A DNA stretch of 64,000 bases from Sphingomonadaceae bacterium PASS1 (GTDB taxonomy: Bacteria; Pseudomonadota; Alphaproteobacteria; Sphingomonadales; Sphingomonadaceae). Of the stretch, positions 1 through 9,086 are shown piece by piece. The notes beneath the pieces are model-generated. The model saw only the letters and a list, made by a program, of their open reading frames with translations, had not been told where the DNA came from and ran no database searches. Position 1 is the stretch's first letter. Every line of letters begins with the position of its first letter. The stretch is taken from assembly GCA_002255985.1 (NCBI GenBank), contig NKIR01000012.1, forward strand, positions 16,543 through 80,542, written 5' to 3'. A program made the translations under genes and the position numbers.

Positions 1-1128
1 TTGTCTAAGCTTACCGGGGCAAATATTTATCTGAAGTTCGAAAACCATCAGTTCACGGCGGCGTACAAGGAACGCGGTGCGCTGAATGCGATCCTGCTGC
101 TTACCGAAAAACAGCGCAGCAAGGGCGTGATCGCGGCATCGGCGGGGAACCATGCGCAAGGTTTGAGCTATCACGGCACGCGTCTGGGCATTCCTGTGAC
201 CATTGTCATGCCCGTGCCGACGCCTACAGTGAAGGTCATGCAGACAGAAAGCGTTGGCGGCAAGGTCGTGCTGCATGGTGAGACCTTTGATGATGCCTAC
301 AAACATGCCCGCTTGCTTGAGGCGGAACAGGGCCTGACATTCGTCCATCCTTTCGATGACCCTGATGTTGCCGCAGGGCAGGGGACAGTTGCGCTTGAAA
401 TGCTGGAGAGCATTCCGTCGCTGGACATGTTGGTCGTGCCCATTGGCGGTGGCGGCTTGCTGTCGGGCATGGGCACTGCGGCGCGCGCACTGAAGCCGGA
501 CATCGGCCTTATCGGTGTTCAGGCGGAGCTATATCCGTCCATGTACGCGCTGCTCAATAACCTGCAGATGCCATGCGAAGGCGACACTCTGGCTGAAGGC
601 ATTGCGGTTAAAATCCCCGGATCTTTCACCAGCAAAGTCATTCGCGGCCTGGTCGACGAAATCGTCTTGGTCAGCGAGGCGGATCTTGAAACTGCCGTCA
701 GCTTGCTGTTGCAGATTGAAAAAACCGTGGTTGAAGGTGCTGGCGCGGCGGGTCTCGCCGCAGTCATGGCACATCCGGAGATATTCAAGGGCAAGAATGT
801 CGGGATCGTATTGTGTGGCGGTAACATCGACACGCGCCTGCTGGCGAACGTCCTGTTGCGTGACCTTGCGCGGTCCGGACGCCTTGCGCGCTTACGCCTG
901 ACGCTTCAGGATCGCCCCGGCGCGTTGTTTAAAGTCATGCGTTTGTTCAATGAGCATAACGTCAACATCATTGAAATTTATCACCAGCGTATTTTTACGA
1001 CGCTACCCGCCAAGGGCCTGATTACCGACATCGAATGCGAGGCCCGCGATGCGGAGCAATTGCAGGGTCTCGTCGATGGTCTGGACGCCGCCGGTTACAA
1101 GGTCGAACGGGTCGAGCTCAACAAATAG
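1..1128 (+). CDS. ilvA: Threonine ammonia-lyase (threonine dehydratase), 5'-truncated by the window edge
   Basis: PLP enzyme that deaminates threonine to 2-oxobutanoate, the first committed step towards isoleucine. The PLP-lysine motif (AAYKERGA, K at visible residue 23) lies almost at the start of the visible protein, and the glycine-rich phosphate-binding loop (GGGGL) is near residue 150. From about residue 300 there is a C-terminal ACT-like domain (LQDRPGALFKVMRLF), as in alphaproteobacterial enzymes of about 400-420 residues. The reading frame is open at base 1 and family members carry about 40 more residues before the lysine motif, so the TTG at base 1 is unlikely to be the true start. 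The family is clear; a catabolic rather than biosynthetic role cannot be excluded. Confidence 0.93.
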   Translation: MSKLTGANIYLKFENHQFTAAYKERGALNAILLLTEKQRSKGVIAASAGNHAQGLSYHGTRLGIPVTIVMPVPTPTVKVMQTESVGGKVVLHGETFDDAYKHARLLEAEQGLTFVHPFDDPDVAAGQGTVALEMLESIPSLDMLVVPIGGGGLLSGMGTAARALKPDIGLIGVQAELYPSMYALLNNLQMPCEGDTLAEGIAVKIPGSFTSKVIRGLVDEIVLVSEADLETAVSLLLQIEKTVVEGAGAAGLAAVMAHPEIFKGKNVGIVLCGGNIDTRLLANVLLRDLARSGRLARLRLTLQDRPGALFKVMRLFNEHNVNIIEIYHQRIFTTLPAKGLITDIECEARDAEQLQGLVDGLDAAGYKVERVELNK

Positions 1129-1230
1129 TCCGGAACGAACGAATCATGGTAAATCCGCTTTTCAGCACATCGACACATGTGCATAGGCTATCGAAATTCT
1201 TTTAGAGTCGAAGTGCAGAGCGAAAAGATA

Positions 1231-1983
1231 ATGAGCGCACCATCCCGTTTTCCGCGGTTTTTTGTGACCACCCCGGGGCCTTGCCCATATTTGCCAGGTA
1301 AGACTGAGCGCAAGGTTTTTACAGAGCTGAACGGCAACCACCCAGACGAACTGAACGAAGCGCTTGGCCGCATCGGATTTCGCCGCAGCCAGAATGTCGC
1401 CTACCGTCCCAGCTGCGTTGATTGTAAGGCCTGTGTATCGGTTCGGGTGCGTACCGATGAATTCCGGCCCAACGCCACGCAGCGCAAAATATTGCGGCGC
1501 AACGCGGATTTGGTGGTCAGCGCGTGCCGTCCATGGTCGACATCCGAACAATATGATCTGCTCCGCCGATATCTGGCGAACCGCCATCCAGAAGGCGGAA
1601 TGGCGAATATGGACGATATGGATTATGCCGACATGGTCGAACAATCGCCGGTCCAAAGCCATGTTGTGGAATATCGCACACCCACACGTTTCGGCCGGCT
1701 CGGCGAATTGGTCGCCGCTTGCCTGACCGATCAGCAAAGCGACGGCGTGTCGATGATCTACAGCTTTTACAATCCCGACATGGAAGAACGTGGCGGCCTT
1801 GGTAACTTCATCATCATGGACCACATCCTGCGCGCAAAGGCGGCTGGCCTGCCTTATGTGTATCTGGGCTATTGGGTTAATGGCGCCGCACGGATGCAAT
1901 ATAAAACCCGTTACCAGCCATTGGAACGCCTTGGTCCGGATGGTTGGGAATTGTTTGATCCGGACGCGGAAGGCTGCAAATAG
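1231..1983 (+). CDS. bpt: Aspartate/glutamate leucyltransferase (Bpt, ATE family)
   Basis: A 250-residue cytosolic aminoacyl-tRNA-protein transferase that adds leucine to proteins with N-terminal Asp or Glu, marking them for ClpS/ClpAP degradation (N-degron pathway). The N-terminal part carries the family's cysteine cluster ([13 protein letters not shown], about residues 65-77), and the C-terminal half has the acetyltransferase-like core ([19 protein letters not shown]). The ATG at 1231 was chosen because family proteins begin near the [17 protein letters not shown] segment; an upstream in-frame ATG at 1177 would add 18 residues that do not look conserved. It converges with the decarboxylase gene, and the two stop codons abut with no gap. 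Confidence 0.93.
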   Translation: MSAPSRFPRFFVTTPGPCPYLPGKTERKVFTELNGNHPDELNEALGRIGFRRSQNVAYRPSCVDCKACVSVRVRTDEFRPNATQRKILRRNADLVVSACRPWSTSEQYDLLRRYLANRHPEGGMANMDDMDYADMVEQSPVQSHVVEYRTPTRFGRLGELVAACLTDQQSDGVSMIYSFYNPDMEERGGLGNFIIMDHILRAKAAGLPYVYLGYWVNGAARMQYKTRYQPLERLGPDGWELFDPDAEGCK

Positions 1984-3360
1984 TCAGCGAAGGCTAGATA
2001 GTGCCTCACTTGCTGCAGCCACGGTCCTTGCGACGTCGTCGGCACTCGTATTCCAGCCACAGACGCTGATCCGCATAACACGTTCGCCGTCCCAGCTGCC
2101 ACCGCTCAGGAAAGCTTCGCCACTGGCATTGATCGCGGCGATCACCGCGTCGCTGATATTCGAACCGTCTTTTGCGTCGAACCGGATCAGGCCCTGATTC
2201 ATTGTCGGACGTGCGATGCCCGTGGCCCCCCGTATGTCTGCAATTCCATCATAGATAGCGGCTGCATGGTCGCAGCATCGTTCGATCATCTCCGATAGGC
2301 CGTCACGGCCGAGTTCCATTAACGCTGCCAACGCTGGCAAAGCCCGGGCGCGACGCGACCATTCCGGTGTGAAGTCCATAGGATCGCGTACTTCGCCGCC
2401 ACTGGTCAGATAGGCCGCCGTGATGCGCATCGCCGCACTGTGCGCGTTTGGATGGCGCGTAATTGCCATGCCGCAGTCATAGGGTGTGTTCAGCCATTTA
2501 TGACCATCGGTGGCCCAGCTATCCGCCATCTCCACCCCGGCTACGAGCGGCGCCAGACGCGGACTGGCGTTGGCCCAAAGACCGAAGGCGCCGTCGACAT
2601 GAACCCAAGCCCCTGCGGCTTGCGCAATGGGGCATAAAGTTGCGAAATCATCGCAAGCGCCAATGTTAAGATCACCCGCATTGAGGACCACGATCGTCGG
2701 TGCGTCAGGCGCTTCTGCGAGCGCCGCGCGCAGAACCTCTGGCGACACCAGACCTGGCTTGTCTCCGCCCAAGGGCACGATAGAATCGCTGCCCAGCCCG
2801 AGCAGACGCAACGCCCGCGTAACCGACGAATGGTGATGGCGGTTGGCCAGCACGCGGATAACAGGCGCGCCCTGAAGCCCCTTCGCCTCAACATCCCAAC
2901 CCTTTTGCGCAAGCACGGCATGACGCGCGGCAGCCAGCGCCGTCGTATGTGCCATCTGGCATCCCGTGACAAAGGCGTAGCTGGCATCGGCGGGCAGACG
3001 GAGAGCGTCTAGCAGAAATCGGCCCGCCACCTCCTCAAGAACAGCACCGGCCGGACTGGTGGATGCAAGCACTGCATTTTGGTCCCATGCAGAACACATG
3101 ATGTCCGTTGCAAGCGCGGCCGGCAGCGCGCCGCCTTTTACCCATGCGAAGAAGCGTCCGCCGGCATTGCCTGTTAACCCTGGGTCCGCAGCGGCTGCAA
3201 TTGCGCGGACAACATCATTCGCTGGAATTCCGCGCTCGGGGAACTGTGTCGGCAGAGGTAATCGCATGTCAGCGGGCGTTCCGCGCGACGCCACTGGTCG
3301 GACGTCGAGTGACGCCAAATAGCGGCGCGCTTCAGCAAAGGCGATGTCGAGTGTGTCCAT
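1984..3360 (-). CDS. Group II PLP-dependent amino acid decarboxylase family protein
   Basis: 458 residues, type I fold PLP enzyme of the aromatic-L-amino-acid/glutamate decarboxylase group. The PLP lysine is K288 in TDGHKWLNTPYDCG, and the ring-stacking histidines lie in NRHHHSSV (about 173-180). The conserved HVDGAFG segment (Asp256) contacts the pyridine nitrogen. The likely activity is decarboxylation of an aromatic or small amino acid to an amine; the substrate cannot be read from sequence. The gene stands alone, converging with bpt and followed upstream by about 270 bp without an obvious gene. Members of this group that act as aldehyde synthases or threonine aldolase-like enzymes are an alternative. 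Confidence 0.85.
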   Translation of the reverse strand: MDTLDIAFAEARRYLASLDVRPVASRGTPADMRLPLPTQFPERGIPANDVVRAIAAAADPGLTGNAGGRFFAWVKGGALPAALATDIMCSAWDQNAVLASTSPAGAVLEEVAGRFLLDALRLPADASYAFVTGCQMAHTTALAAARHAVLAQKGWDVEAKGLQGAPVIRVLANRHHHSSVTRALRLLGLGSDSIVPLGGDKPGLVSPEVLRAALAEAPDAPTIVVLNAGDLNIGACDDFATLCPIAQAAGAWVHVDGAFGLWANASPRLAPLVAGVEMADSWATDGHKWLNTPYDCGMAITRHPNAHSAAMRITAAYLTSGGEVRDPMDFTPEWSRRARALPALAALMELGRDGLSEMIERCCDHAAAIYDGIADIRGATGIARPTMNQGLIRFDAKDGSNISDAVIAAINASGEAFLSGGSWDGERVMRISVCGWNTSADDVARTVAAASEALSSLR

Positions 3361-3629
3361 GGCGGCCTCGTAAAATATCCTTCAGATCGAGTCTATGTTG
3401 TTGTCCATTGAGGTTTGAGGCGCGGACCATTTTGCCGACCATGTTCCCATCGTTGACGTTTGGGAGAGCGGATGACTGGTCGTCCGCAACTACATTCGGG
3501 ATAACTGAAATAGCATATTTGTAATCGGAAACGAGCGAGAGAGCCCTCAGTGGTAACTACGCAACCACTTGGGTGTTTTCGCCATAGCTTTCCGCACGTG
3601 GCGGTAGCTATGTCAGGCTTAACCCGCGA

Positions 3630-4667
3630 TCACCGACATGAACAGCGTGGCTTAGGTTTCCATTTACGCGCGGCCTTTTTGCGCGGCGCGCTTGGGATAT
3701 TTTCGTAATAGACCTCTTCGGTCACTGTCGTTGTGGTCGTTGTATAGGGCGCTCCCGTCACGACTGTCGTTACCGGCATGGCTTGCGGATAGTAATAATA
3801 TCCACCTTGCCGGGCAGCGTCAGCAGACTGTTGAGGTTGCGCATAATAATAGACCTGTTGTGGTTGCGGATAGTAATAATAAGGCTGCTGCGGCTGTGTG
3901 TAAGAATAGACCGGCGACGGGTTTGCGCTTGGCAGATGTTGGTGGCAATTTTTGCTCGCCTTTTCAACCGAGACACCCAAAAGCCCGCCAATGGCAGCGC
4001 CGAGCAACGATCCGCCGGTGCGATTGCCATTGCCCGCAATGCGGTTGCCGGCAAGGCCGCCAATTAGCGCGCCGATTGCCGCACCTTTGACGCCATTGCT
4101 TTTCAGGCAGCGTTCGTAATTTTCGTAGCCGCGCGGCACGGCATATACATTGCCGCGGTCGCTGGCGTCGTAACTGTAGGTTATGTGATTATTGGTTCCG
4201 GCATCAGGTGCGTCCGCTGGCGGTTGCTGCGGTGCGGTTGCTGGTTGGCGTGGAGCAGGATAGCCCGGTCCCGATACGCCATCTTGACGCGTAACGCGGC
4301 CCGTCCATTCACCTTCAAAAACGCGGCCTTGGGGATCGACATATTTGCCCTGCCAATTTCCGTCATAGCTATAGCTTGAACCATCGGGGGCGGCGAAGGC
4401 GACATTGCTGTCATCGTTCCAATTATAGGCATTGCCCTCGGGAAGAATGGCGGGGTTAGAATCTGCTTCCTGATAGTCGCTGGTGCGGTCGTTCTGGCCG
4501 TTCCAAACATAGCCTTGCATTGGCGCACGCTGGCCATGCGCAAAAATTTCCATCGCACGTGGGGTCTGCGATGATTGCATTGCCGAAACAGCGGTGCTTG
4601 CGACGGCAGGCGCTCCAGTCATCATCAGTCCAGCAGCGGTAACGCCCGAAAAAAGGAAAGTATGCAT
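3630..4667 (-). CDS. Glycine-zipper 2TM envelope protein with Tyr/Pro/Gln-rich tail
   Basis: 345 residues. The start at 4667 is supported by an AGGGAG ribosome-binding site 9 bases upstream and gives a normal signal peptide (FLFSGVTAAGLMMTGAPAVAS). The middle contains a glycine-zipper 2TM segment (GAAIGALIGGLAGNRIAG, then SLLGAAIGGLLG), typical of outer-membrane-associated proteins of the Rickettsia 17 kDa antigen/SlyB kind. The preceding part is rich in YDGNW/GEW motifs, and the C-terminal part has PQQPYYYYPQ-type repeats before a basic tail. It is probably an envelope structural protein; its exact role is unknown. Upstream lies a TTAA-N6-TTAA arrangement (4719-4732) and a GACTC site (4709), so cell-cycle control is conceivable but the spacing is not canonical. 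Confidence 0.8.
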   Translation of the reverse strand: MHTFLFSGVTAAGLMMTGAPAVASTAVSAMQSSQTPRAMEIFAHGQRAPMQGYVWNGQNDRTSDYQEADSNPAILPEGNAYNWNDDSNVAFAAPDGSSYSYDGNWQGKYVDPQGRVFEGEWTGRVTRQDGVSGPGYPAPRQPATAPQQPPADAPDAGTNNHITYSYDASDRGNVYAVPRGYENYERCLKSNGVKGAAIGALIGGLAGNRIAGNGNRTGGSLLGAAIGGLLGVSVEKASKNCHQHLPSANPSPVYSYTQPQQPYYYYPQPQQVYYYAQPQQSADAARQGGYYYYPQAMPVTTVVTGAPYTTTTTTVTEEVYYENIPSAPRKKAARKWKPKPRCSCR

Positions 4668-4813
4668 GTTAAAATACTCCCTACGCATCCCAGCACCTGA
4701 ACGCGCGGGACTCAATAGTTAACGTTGTTTAACATTTTATCGTGCGCCTGACTATTCAGACAGACGTAAATTACTTATCCGATGAATCATTGTTCCAAAA
4801 TGAGGCAACGCGC

Positions 4814-5296
4814 TTAAATGCGGTCGGCAATAACGGCGACGAGTGATTGTATCCCCAGCGCATCATCATGGTCGAACCGGCCGCGCGACGGGCTATCCAG
4901 GTCAACCACGGCGATCACTTCGCCATTGCGCATCACGGGCACAACAAGTTCGGACGCGCTGTTGGCGTCGCATGCGATATGCCCGGGAAAGTCGTGCACA
5001 TCTTCAACCAATTGCGTCTCGCCCGTTTGCGCCGCAGCGCCGCATACGCCTCGGCCAAAGGGAATGCGGATACAGGCGGCTTTGCCCTGAAACGGGCCAA
5101 GAACGAGTTCCCCATCCACGACACGGTAAAAACCGGTCCAATTCACATCGGGCAGGAGCGCCCACAACAGAGCTGCGATGTTCGACATGTTGGCAACGCC
5201 GTCGGTCTCTCCGCTGGTTAATGCATCCGCGGACCGCACCAGTTCGCGGTACATGTCCGATTTCGGGGCGTTCGTATCAATGGCAAATTCGTACAT
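4814..5296 (-). CDS. msrC: Free methionine-(R)-sulfoxide reductase (GAF domain, fRMsr)
   Basis: 160 residues forming one GAF domain. It reduces free L-methionine-(R)-sulfoxide to methionine, an oxidative-stress repair activity in the cytosol. The three family cysteines are present: C75 (AACIRIPFG), C85 (RGVCGAAA) and C109 (GHIACDA), the last being the expected catalytic residue. The segment VEDVHDFPGHIACDA matches the family signature, and length is as in the E. coli YebR/MsrC family. The gene lies 12 bp downstream of arfB on the same strand, so the two may share a transcript. Confidence 0.92.
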   Translation of the reverse strand: MYEFAIDTNAPKSDMYRELVRSADALTSGETDGVANMSNIAALLWALLPDVNWTGFYRVVDGELVLGPFQGKAACIRIPFGRGVCGAAAQTGETQLVEDVHDFPGHIACDANSASELVVPVMRNGEVIAVVDLDSPSRGRFDHDDALGIQSLVAVIADRI

Positions 5297-5308
5297 ATAT
5301 GCACCCTA

Positions 5309-5710
5309 TCAGTCGAAGCTGACCTTGCCACGGTTTTTCTTGACCGTTGACCGGCCCTTTTTGGCATCCACGCGCCGTGCCTTTGCGGCCTTGCTGGGTT
5401 TTGTCGCGACGCGGCGTGCCTGCCGGATGTGCGCGCGGTCGATGAGTTCGATCACGCGGGCGCGGGCATCTGCACGGTTGGCTTCGCGCGTTCGGTGGCT
5501 GCGCGCGGTGACGATCAACTCGCCGTTCATCGTCATCTTGCTACCCGCAATGATCTTCAACTGCCGGAATGCATAAGGCTGCAAACCCAGTGCAAAAACA
5601 TCGACCCGCAACTGGCATGCGGTTGCGACTTTGTTGACATTCTGCCCGCCCGGTCCGGTTGAGGCCAGGAAGGTTTCTTCAAGCAAGTCTTCGGGAAGGT
5701 CAAAGGCCAT
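5309..5710 (-). CDS. arfB: Alternative ribosome-rescue factor / peptidyl-tRNA hydrolase ArfB
   Basis: 133 residues. It hydrolyses peptidyl-tRNA on stalled ribosomes independently of a stop codon. The catalytic GGQ is at residues 21-23 (STGPGGQNVNKV). The C-terminal tail is strongly basic (KKGRSTVKKNRGK), as needed to enter the empty mRNA channel. It lacks the codon-recognition domains of RF1/RF2, and its length is normal for the family. Located between the pirin gene and msrC on the same strand. Confidence 0.93.
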   Translation of the reverse strand: MAFDLPEDLLEETFLASTGPGGQNVNKVATACQLRVDVFALGLQPYAFRQLKIIAGSKMTMNGELIVTARSHRTREANRADARARVIELIDRAHIRQARRVATKPSKAAKARRVDAKKGRSTVKKNRGKVSFD

Positions 5711-5732
5711 GGCCCGCTCATAGCGCGTGAGG

Positions 5733-6458
5733 CTATGCGCTGTCGACCATCACCAGTTCGGCATCTTCGATGGCTTCAATGTGCAACACACCAGCGCCTT
5801 TGATCGCGATACCGTCGCGTGCACCATATTCAACGCCGGCAATGCGGACGCGGCCCGTTGCCGGAACCAGATAGGCATGGTTGCCTTCTGCCAGTTCATA
5901 TTCAGCCGTCGCCCCCGCACTGACGGTCGCGCCAAGCACGCGGGCGTCGGCGTTAATGACCAGCGCGCCGTCTTCGCCATAGCCGCTCGCCAGCACGTTG
6001 AATGCGCCCGAACGATCCCCTTTGGGAAATTGCCTCTGGTCCCATGCGGGCGGGACATTGCGGTCGCGGGGCAGGACCCAGATTTGGAACAGACGGCATA
6101 GGCCGTCCTCCCGATTATATTCGCTGTGCGTGACGCCCGTTCCGGCGGACATGACTTGCACGTCGCCAGCCTCGGTCCGGCCAACATTGCCCATGCTGTC
6201 CTTGTGCGTGATCGCGCCTTCGCGGACATAGGTGATGATTTCCATATTGTCGTGGGCATGCGGCGCAAAACCGGATTGCGCGGCGATCTCATCATCGTTC
6301 CAAACGCGAATGGCACCCCAGCTCATCCGTGCGGGGTCATAATAATCCGAAAAGCTGAAGTGAAAATTGGGCTTCAGCCAGCCATGGTCGCGCTTGCCCA
6401 GCGAGGCAAAAGGGCGTGCCTCGATATGGAGGCCGCTGGATATGCTTGTGTCCGTCAT
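5733..6458 (-). CDS. Pirin family protein (bicupin)
   Basis: About 241 residues. The N-terminal cupin has the pirin metal-site pattern (PHAHDNMEIITYV, then THKDSMGN and a later THSEYN histidine), and the second cupin is more degenerate. Pirins bind Fe(II); some act as quercetin 2,3-dioxygenases or redox-sensitive regulators. The start at 6458 (MTDTSISSG) is a preference over an ATG 15 bases upstream; neither has a strong ribosome-binding site. Transcribed towards arfB with a 22-bp gap, so cotranscription is possible. Substrate unknown. Confidence 0.87.
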   Translation of the reverse strand: MTDTSISSGLHIEARPFASLGKRDHGWLKPNFHFSFSDYYDPARMSWGAIRVWNDDEIAAQSGFAPHAHDNMEIITYVREGAITHKDSMGNVGRTEAGDVQVMSAGTGVTHSEYNREDGLCRLFQIWVLPRDRNVPPAWDQRQFPKGDRSGAFNVLASGYGEDGALVINADARVLGATVSAGATAEYELAEGNHAYLVPATGRVRIAGVEYGARDGIAIKGAGVLHIEAIEDAELVMVDSA

Positions 6459-6539
6459 GCAAAATACCCGCATCGGCGGGGAAATGAACCGCCGGAATAT
6501 GTCAGAGATAATGTCGATGCGGGAGGGTTCAAGTATACC

Positions 6540-7943
6540 TTAATCCGCATAAGCCTTCACAAGATCGTACATATAATCACGCCCGACATAGACTGAAGCA
6601 ACCTCCATGCGTTCGTCCAGTCCATGGACGCCATTGCCATCAGAATCGCCCCACATGCCGGGAATGCCATAAGTCGGGATGCCAACAGCACCCAGAAATG
6701 TTGCGTCGGTATAGCCATTGGCCATCGATGGGATGACCGGTATCCCGGGCCAATATTTTGCCGATAGTTTTTCCATCGGCCCAATTATCTTCGGATCGAG
6801 CGTGGGCGCGGGTGGCGACGGCCGCGCAGGTGGCAGTGTCGAAACCGTGACGCCAGTGTCGCCGATGACCCGCGAGAGTTCCTGCCGTATCGATTCAATG
6901 CTGTGGCCGGGGAAGATGCGGCAATTGATGTTGGCACCTGCGCGCTGAGGCAGGGCGTTGGGCGCGTGCCCGCCATCGAGCAAGGTCGCAACGCAGGTTG
7001 TGCGCAAATTGCTGTTTAGAAACCGCTCCTTATTGACGATGGCTTCGGCTTCCTTGTCATTCAGATTTGCCGCTAAGCGCACCATCGCATTGCCCGTCGC
7101 ATCGCCGCGGCCTTTGCCAGCCAAAGCAAAATAGCGTCGCGTCACGTCGGTCATTTCTGCCGGGAACTGATATTCGTCGATTTTGGTCAGCGCGCGCGAA
7201 AGCTGGTAAATGGCGTTATCGCGCACGGGCGCTGAACTATGTCCGCCGGGGTTGCGCGTTTCGAGACGGAAGTTCGCAAAGGTCTTTTCCCCCACCTGAA
7301 CCGATTGGCCAATGACCTTTCCTTTGCCATCGCTGTCACCGCCGCCACCTTCATTCAGCGCGAATTCGGCATCGATGAGATCGCGCCGGTTGTCCGCCAG
7401 CCATTGCGCGCCGTTAAATGCGCCATTGGTCTCCTCACCACAGGTAAGCGCAACTTTGACCGTGCGTTTGGGTTTATAGCCCTGCTGCTTGAACCGGATT
7501 AGTGTGTCGACCCAGACCGCCGCCTGCGCTTTGTTATCTGCCGTTCCGCGGCCATAAAAATAGCCGTTTTCTTCGACCATGACAAACGGGTCACGCTCCC
7601 AATCGGCGCGTTTGGCTTCGACGACATCAATATGCGCGATGAGCAATACGGGCTTGGCCGTTTTGGATGTGCCGGGATAGACGGCGACCAAGCCACCCTC
7701 TTTCGGGTTTTCGGGGGTTGCAAACAGAGTCAGCTGGCTGTCGGCAAAACCGGCAGATTTCATACGCGCCGCCATACGCTCCGCCGCCAATGTGCAGCTG
7801 CCCGACGATAGCGTCGTATTTGTCTCAACCAGTTCCTTGTACAATTCGCGAAAGGCCAATTGGTCAGGACGTGGATTTGGAGCCGCGGCGACGCCCTGTG
7901 CCAATAGTCCGGATGCCAACAAAATCGATGTAAACGTCTTCAT
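6540..7943 (-). CDS. Exported M20/M25/M40-family metallopeptidase
   Basis: 467 residues beginning with a signal peptide (FTSILLASGLLAQGVAA). The di-zinc peptidase pattern is intact: LIAHIDVVE supplies His and the first Asp, GRGTADNKA the bridging Asp, TCGEETNGAF the catalytic Glu pair and GVHGLDER the C-terminal His. A dimerisation (lid) domain lies between about 215 and 330. It is predicted to act on peptides or acylated amino acids in the periplasm. The start at 7943 was chosen for the signal peptide; an in-frame ATG at 8000 would bury it. It is transcribed away from ctrA and shares the intergenic region 7944-8308 with it. Confidence 0.88.
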   Translation of the reverse strand: MKTFTSILLASGLLAQGVAAAPNPRPDQLAFRELYKELVETNTTLSSGSCTLAAERMAARMKSAGFADSQLTLFATPENPKEGGLVAVYPGTSKTAKPVLLIAHIDVVEAKRADWERDPFVMVEENGYFYGRGTADNKAQAAVWVDTLIRFKQQGYKPKRTVKVALTCGEETNGAFNGAQWLADNRRDLIDAEFALNEGGGGDSDGKGKVIGQSVQVGEKTFANFRLETRNPGGHSSAPVRDNAIYQLSRALTKIDEYQFPAEMTDVTRRYFALAGKGRGDATGNAMVRLAANLNDKEAEAIVNKERFLNSNLRTTCVATLLDGGHAPNALPQRAGANINCRIFPGHSIESIRQELSRVIGDTGVTVSTLPPARPSPPAPTLDPKIIGPMEKLSAKYWPGIPVIPSMANGYTDATFLGAVGIPTYGIPGMWGDSDGNGVHGLDERMEVASVYVGRDYMYDLVKAYAD

Positions 7944-8308
7944 GAACTGCGTTCCCCAATGCTCTTCCGCGTAACTTATGCCGGCCCTTCTAAAGGGCAA
8001 TGCTTAAAATACGAAGCCGCATCACGTTAAAATTAACGCCCTCTCATGCATGATTTTGCACTTTTGGTCATCCGGGACGCAATTTTAGCGAATTTGCACA
8101 AATAATTTTGGCTGGGTGCATGACTCTCAAACCCGCAGAAAACGTCATTATTTGTGAAGTTAAGTCCCGCGACTCGCGGAAAACCTAGCATTAACGCCAA
8201 ATTAACCTTTTCAGTTCATTTACCTTATGGTTAATAAAGTCCGTCGCATCACTCGGCTTTGCCCGTGCTGCTTCGGGGGTGCAAAGGTTTCAAAAAGGGG
8301 TTTGCCCA
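7944..8308. promoter_or_regulatory. Divergent promoter region between the M20 peptidase and ctrA
   Basis: 365 bp without a gene, rich in TTAA half-sites. It holds the full CtrA-type box listed separately (8191-8206) and two GAnTC sites, GACTC at 8122-8126 and at 8171-8175. In Caulobacter, CcrM methylation of such a site in the ctrA promoter couples ctrA transcription to replication. Two half-boxes spaced too closely for a normal CtrA site occur at 8027-8036. No ORF or RNA is evident here. Confidence 0.55.
8191..8206 (+). promoter_or_regulatory. CtrA-type binding box TTAA-N7-TTAAC upstream of ctrA
   Basis: TTAACGCCAAATTAAC is an exact match to the alphaproteobacterial CtrA consensus TTAA-N7-TTAAC. 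It lies 102 bp before the ctrA start codon, consistent with autoregulation. The match is seen directly; binding is inferred. Confidence 0.6.
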
Positions 8309-9010
8309 ATGCGTGTGCTTTTGATTGAAGACGAACCAACTACGGCCAAGGCCATCGAGATGATGCTCGCGACCGAAGGGTTCAATGTATACACCACCGA
8401 TTTGGGCGAAGAGGGCCTCGATCTGGGTAAGCTGTATGATTATGACATCATATTGCTCGACCTTAACCTGCCGGATATGCACGGTTATGACGTTCTGAAA
8501 AAGCTGCGTGTTGCCAAGGTGCAGACACCCGTGCTGATCCTTTCCGGCATCAGCGAAATGGATTCAAAGGTACGCTCGTTCGGCTTCGGTGCCGATGATT
8601 ATGTGACCAAACCATTCCATCGCGACGAACTTGTCGCCCGTATTCACGCCGTTGTCCGCCGTTCAAAGGGCCATTCGCAGTCGGTTATCCGTACGGGCAA
8701 GCTTGCGGTTAACCTTGATGGCAAGACGGTTGAAGTCGACGGAAGCCGTGTGCACCTGACCGGTAAAGAATATGCGATGCTTGAGCTGCTTTCGCTGCGC
8801 AAGGGCACGACGCTGACCAAGGAAATGTTCCTGAACCACCTTTATGGCGGTATGGACGAGCCCGAACTCAAGATTATCGACGTTTTCATCTGCAAGCTGC
8901 GCAAGAAACTGGCGCTCGCATGTGGCGGCGAAAACTATATCGAAACCGTCTGGGGCCGTGGCTATGTGCTGCGCGATCTCGACGAAATGGAAGAGCCGCT
9001 CGTCGCCTGA
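8309..9010 (+). CDS. ctrA: Cell-cycle response regulator CtrA
   Basis: 233 residues: an N-terminal receiver domain (acidic pair in IEDEP, phosphoacceptor Asp in [14 protein letters not shown] near residue 51, Lys in [16 protein letters not shown]) and a C-terminal OmpR-type winged helix ([12 protein letters not shown] to [10 protein letters not shown]). The sequence is characteristic of CtrA, the alphaproteobacterial master regulator of cell-cycle, motility and envelope genes. The start at 8309 was chosen because the protein then begins directly with [11 protein letters not shown] bidirectional terminator follows at 9038. The C-terminus ends in VA rather than the di-alanine used for ClpXP degradation in Caulobacter. 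Confidence 0.96.
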   Translation: MRVLLIEDEPTTAKAIEMMLATEGFNVYTTDLGEEGLDLGKLYDYDIILLDLNLPDMHGYDVLKKLRVAKVQTPVLILSGISEMDSKVRSFGFGADDYVTKPFHRDELVARIHAVVRRSKGHSQSVIRTGKLAVNLDGKTVEVDGSRVHLTGKEYAMLELLSLRKGTTLTKEMFLNHLYGGMDEPELKIIDVFICKLRKKLALACGGENYIETVWGRGYVLRDLDEMEEPLVA

Positions 9011-9037
9011 GCCTAGCTAATATTACACCCAGACAAT

Positions 9038-9076
9038 AAAAAGGGCGTGATCGTAAAGGTCGCGCCCTTTTGTTTT
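9038..9076 (+). terminator. Bidirectional Rho-independent terminator after ctrA
   Basis: Arms aaaaagggcg (9038-9047) and cgccctttt (9063-9071) around a 15-base loop, followed by a T-rich stretch (ttttgtttt). The complementary strand also ends in a T-run (CCCTTTTTATTG), so it can serve the convergent M28 peptidase gene as well. Confidence 0.8.
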
Positions 9077-9086
9077 GCAGGTGGGC

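Noticed and set aside
4719..4732. CtrA box upstream of the glycine-zipper gene
   Set aside because: The TTAA half-sites are 6 bases apart, not 7; kept only as a weak possibility.
8309..9010. A start codon at 8279 giving a longer CtrA
   Set aside because: CtrA proteins begin directly with [10 protein letters not shown]; the extra ten residues are not conserved in the family.
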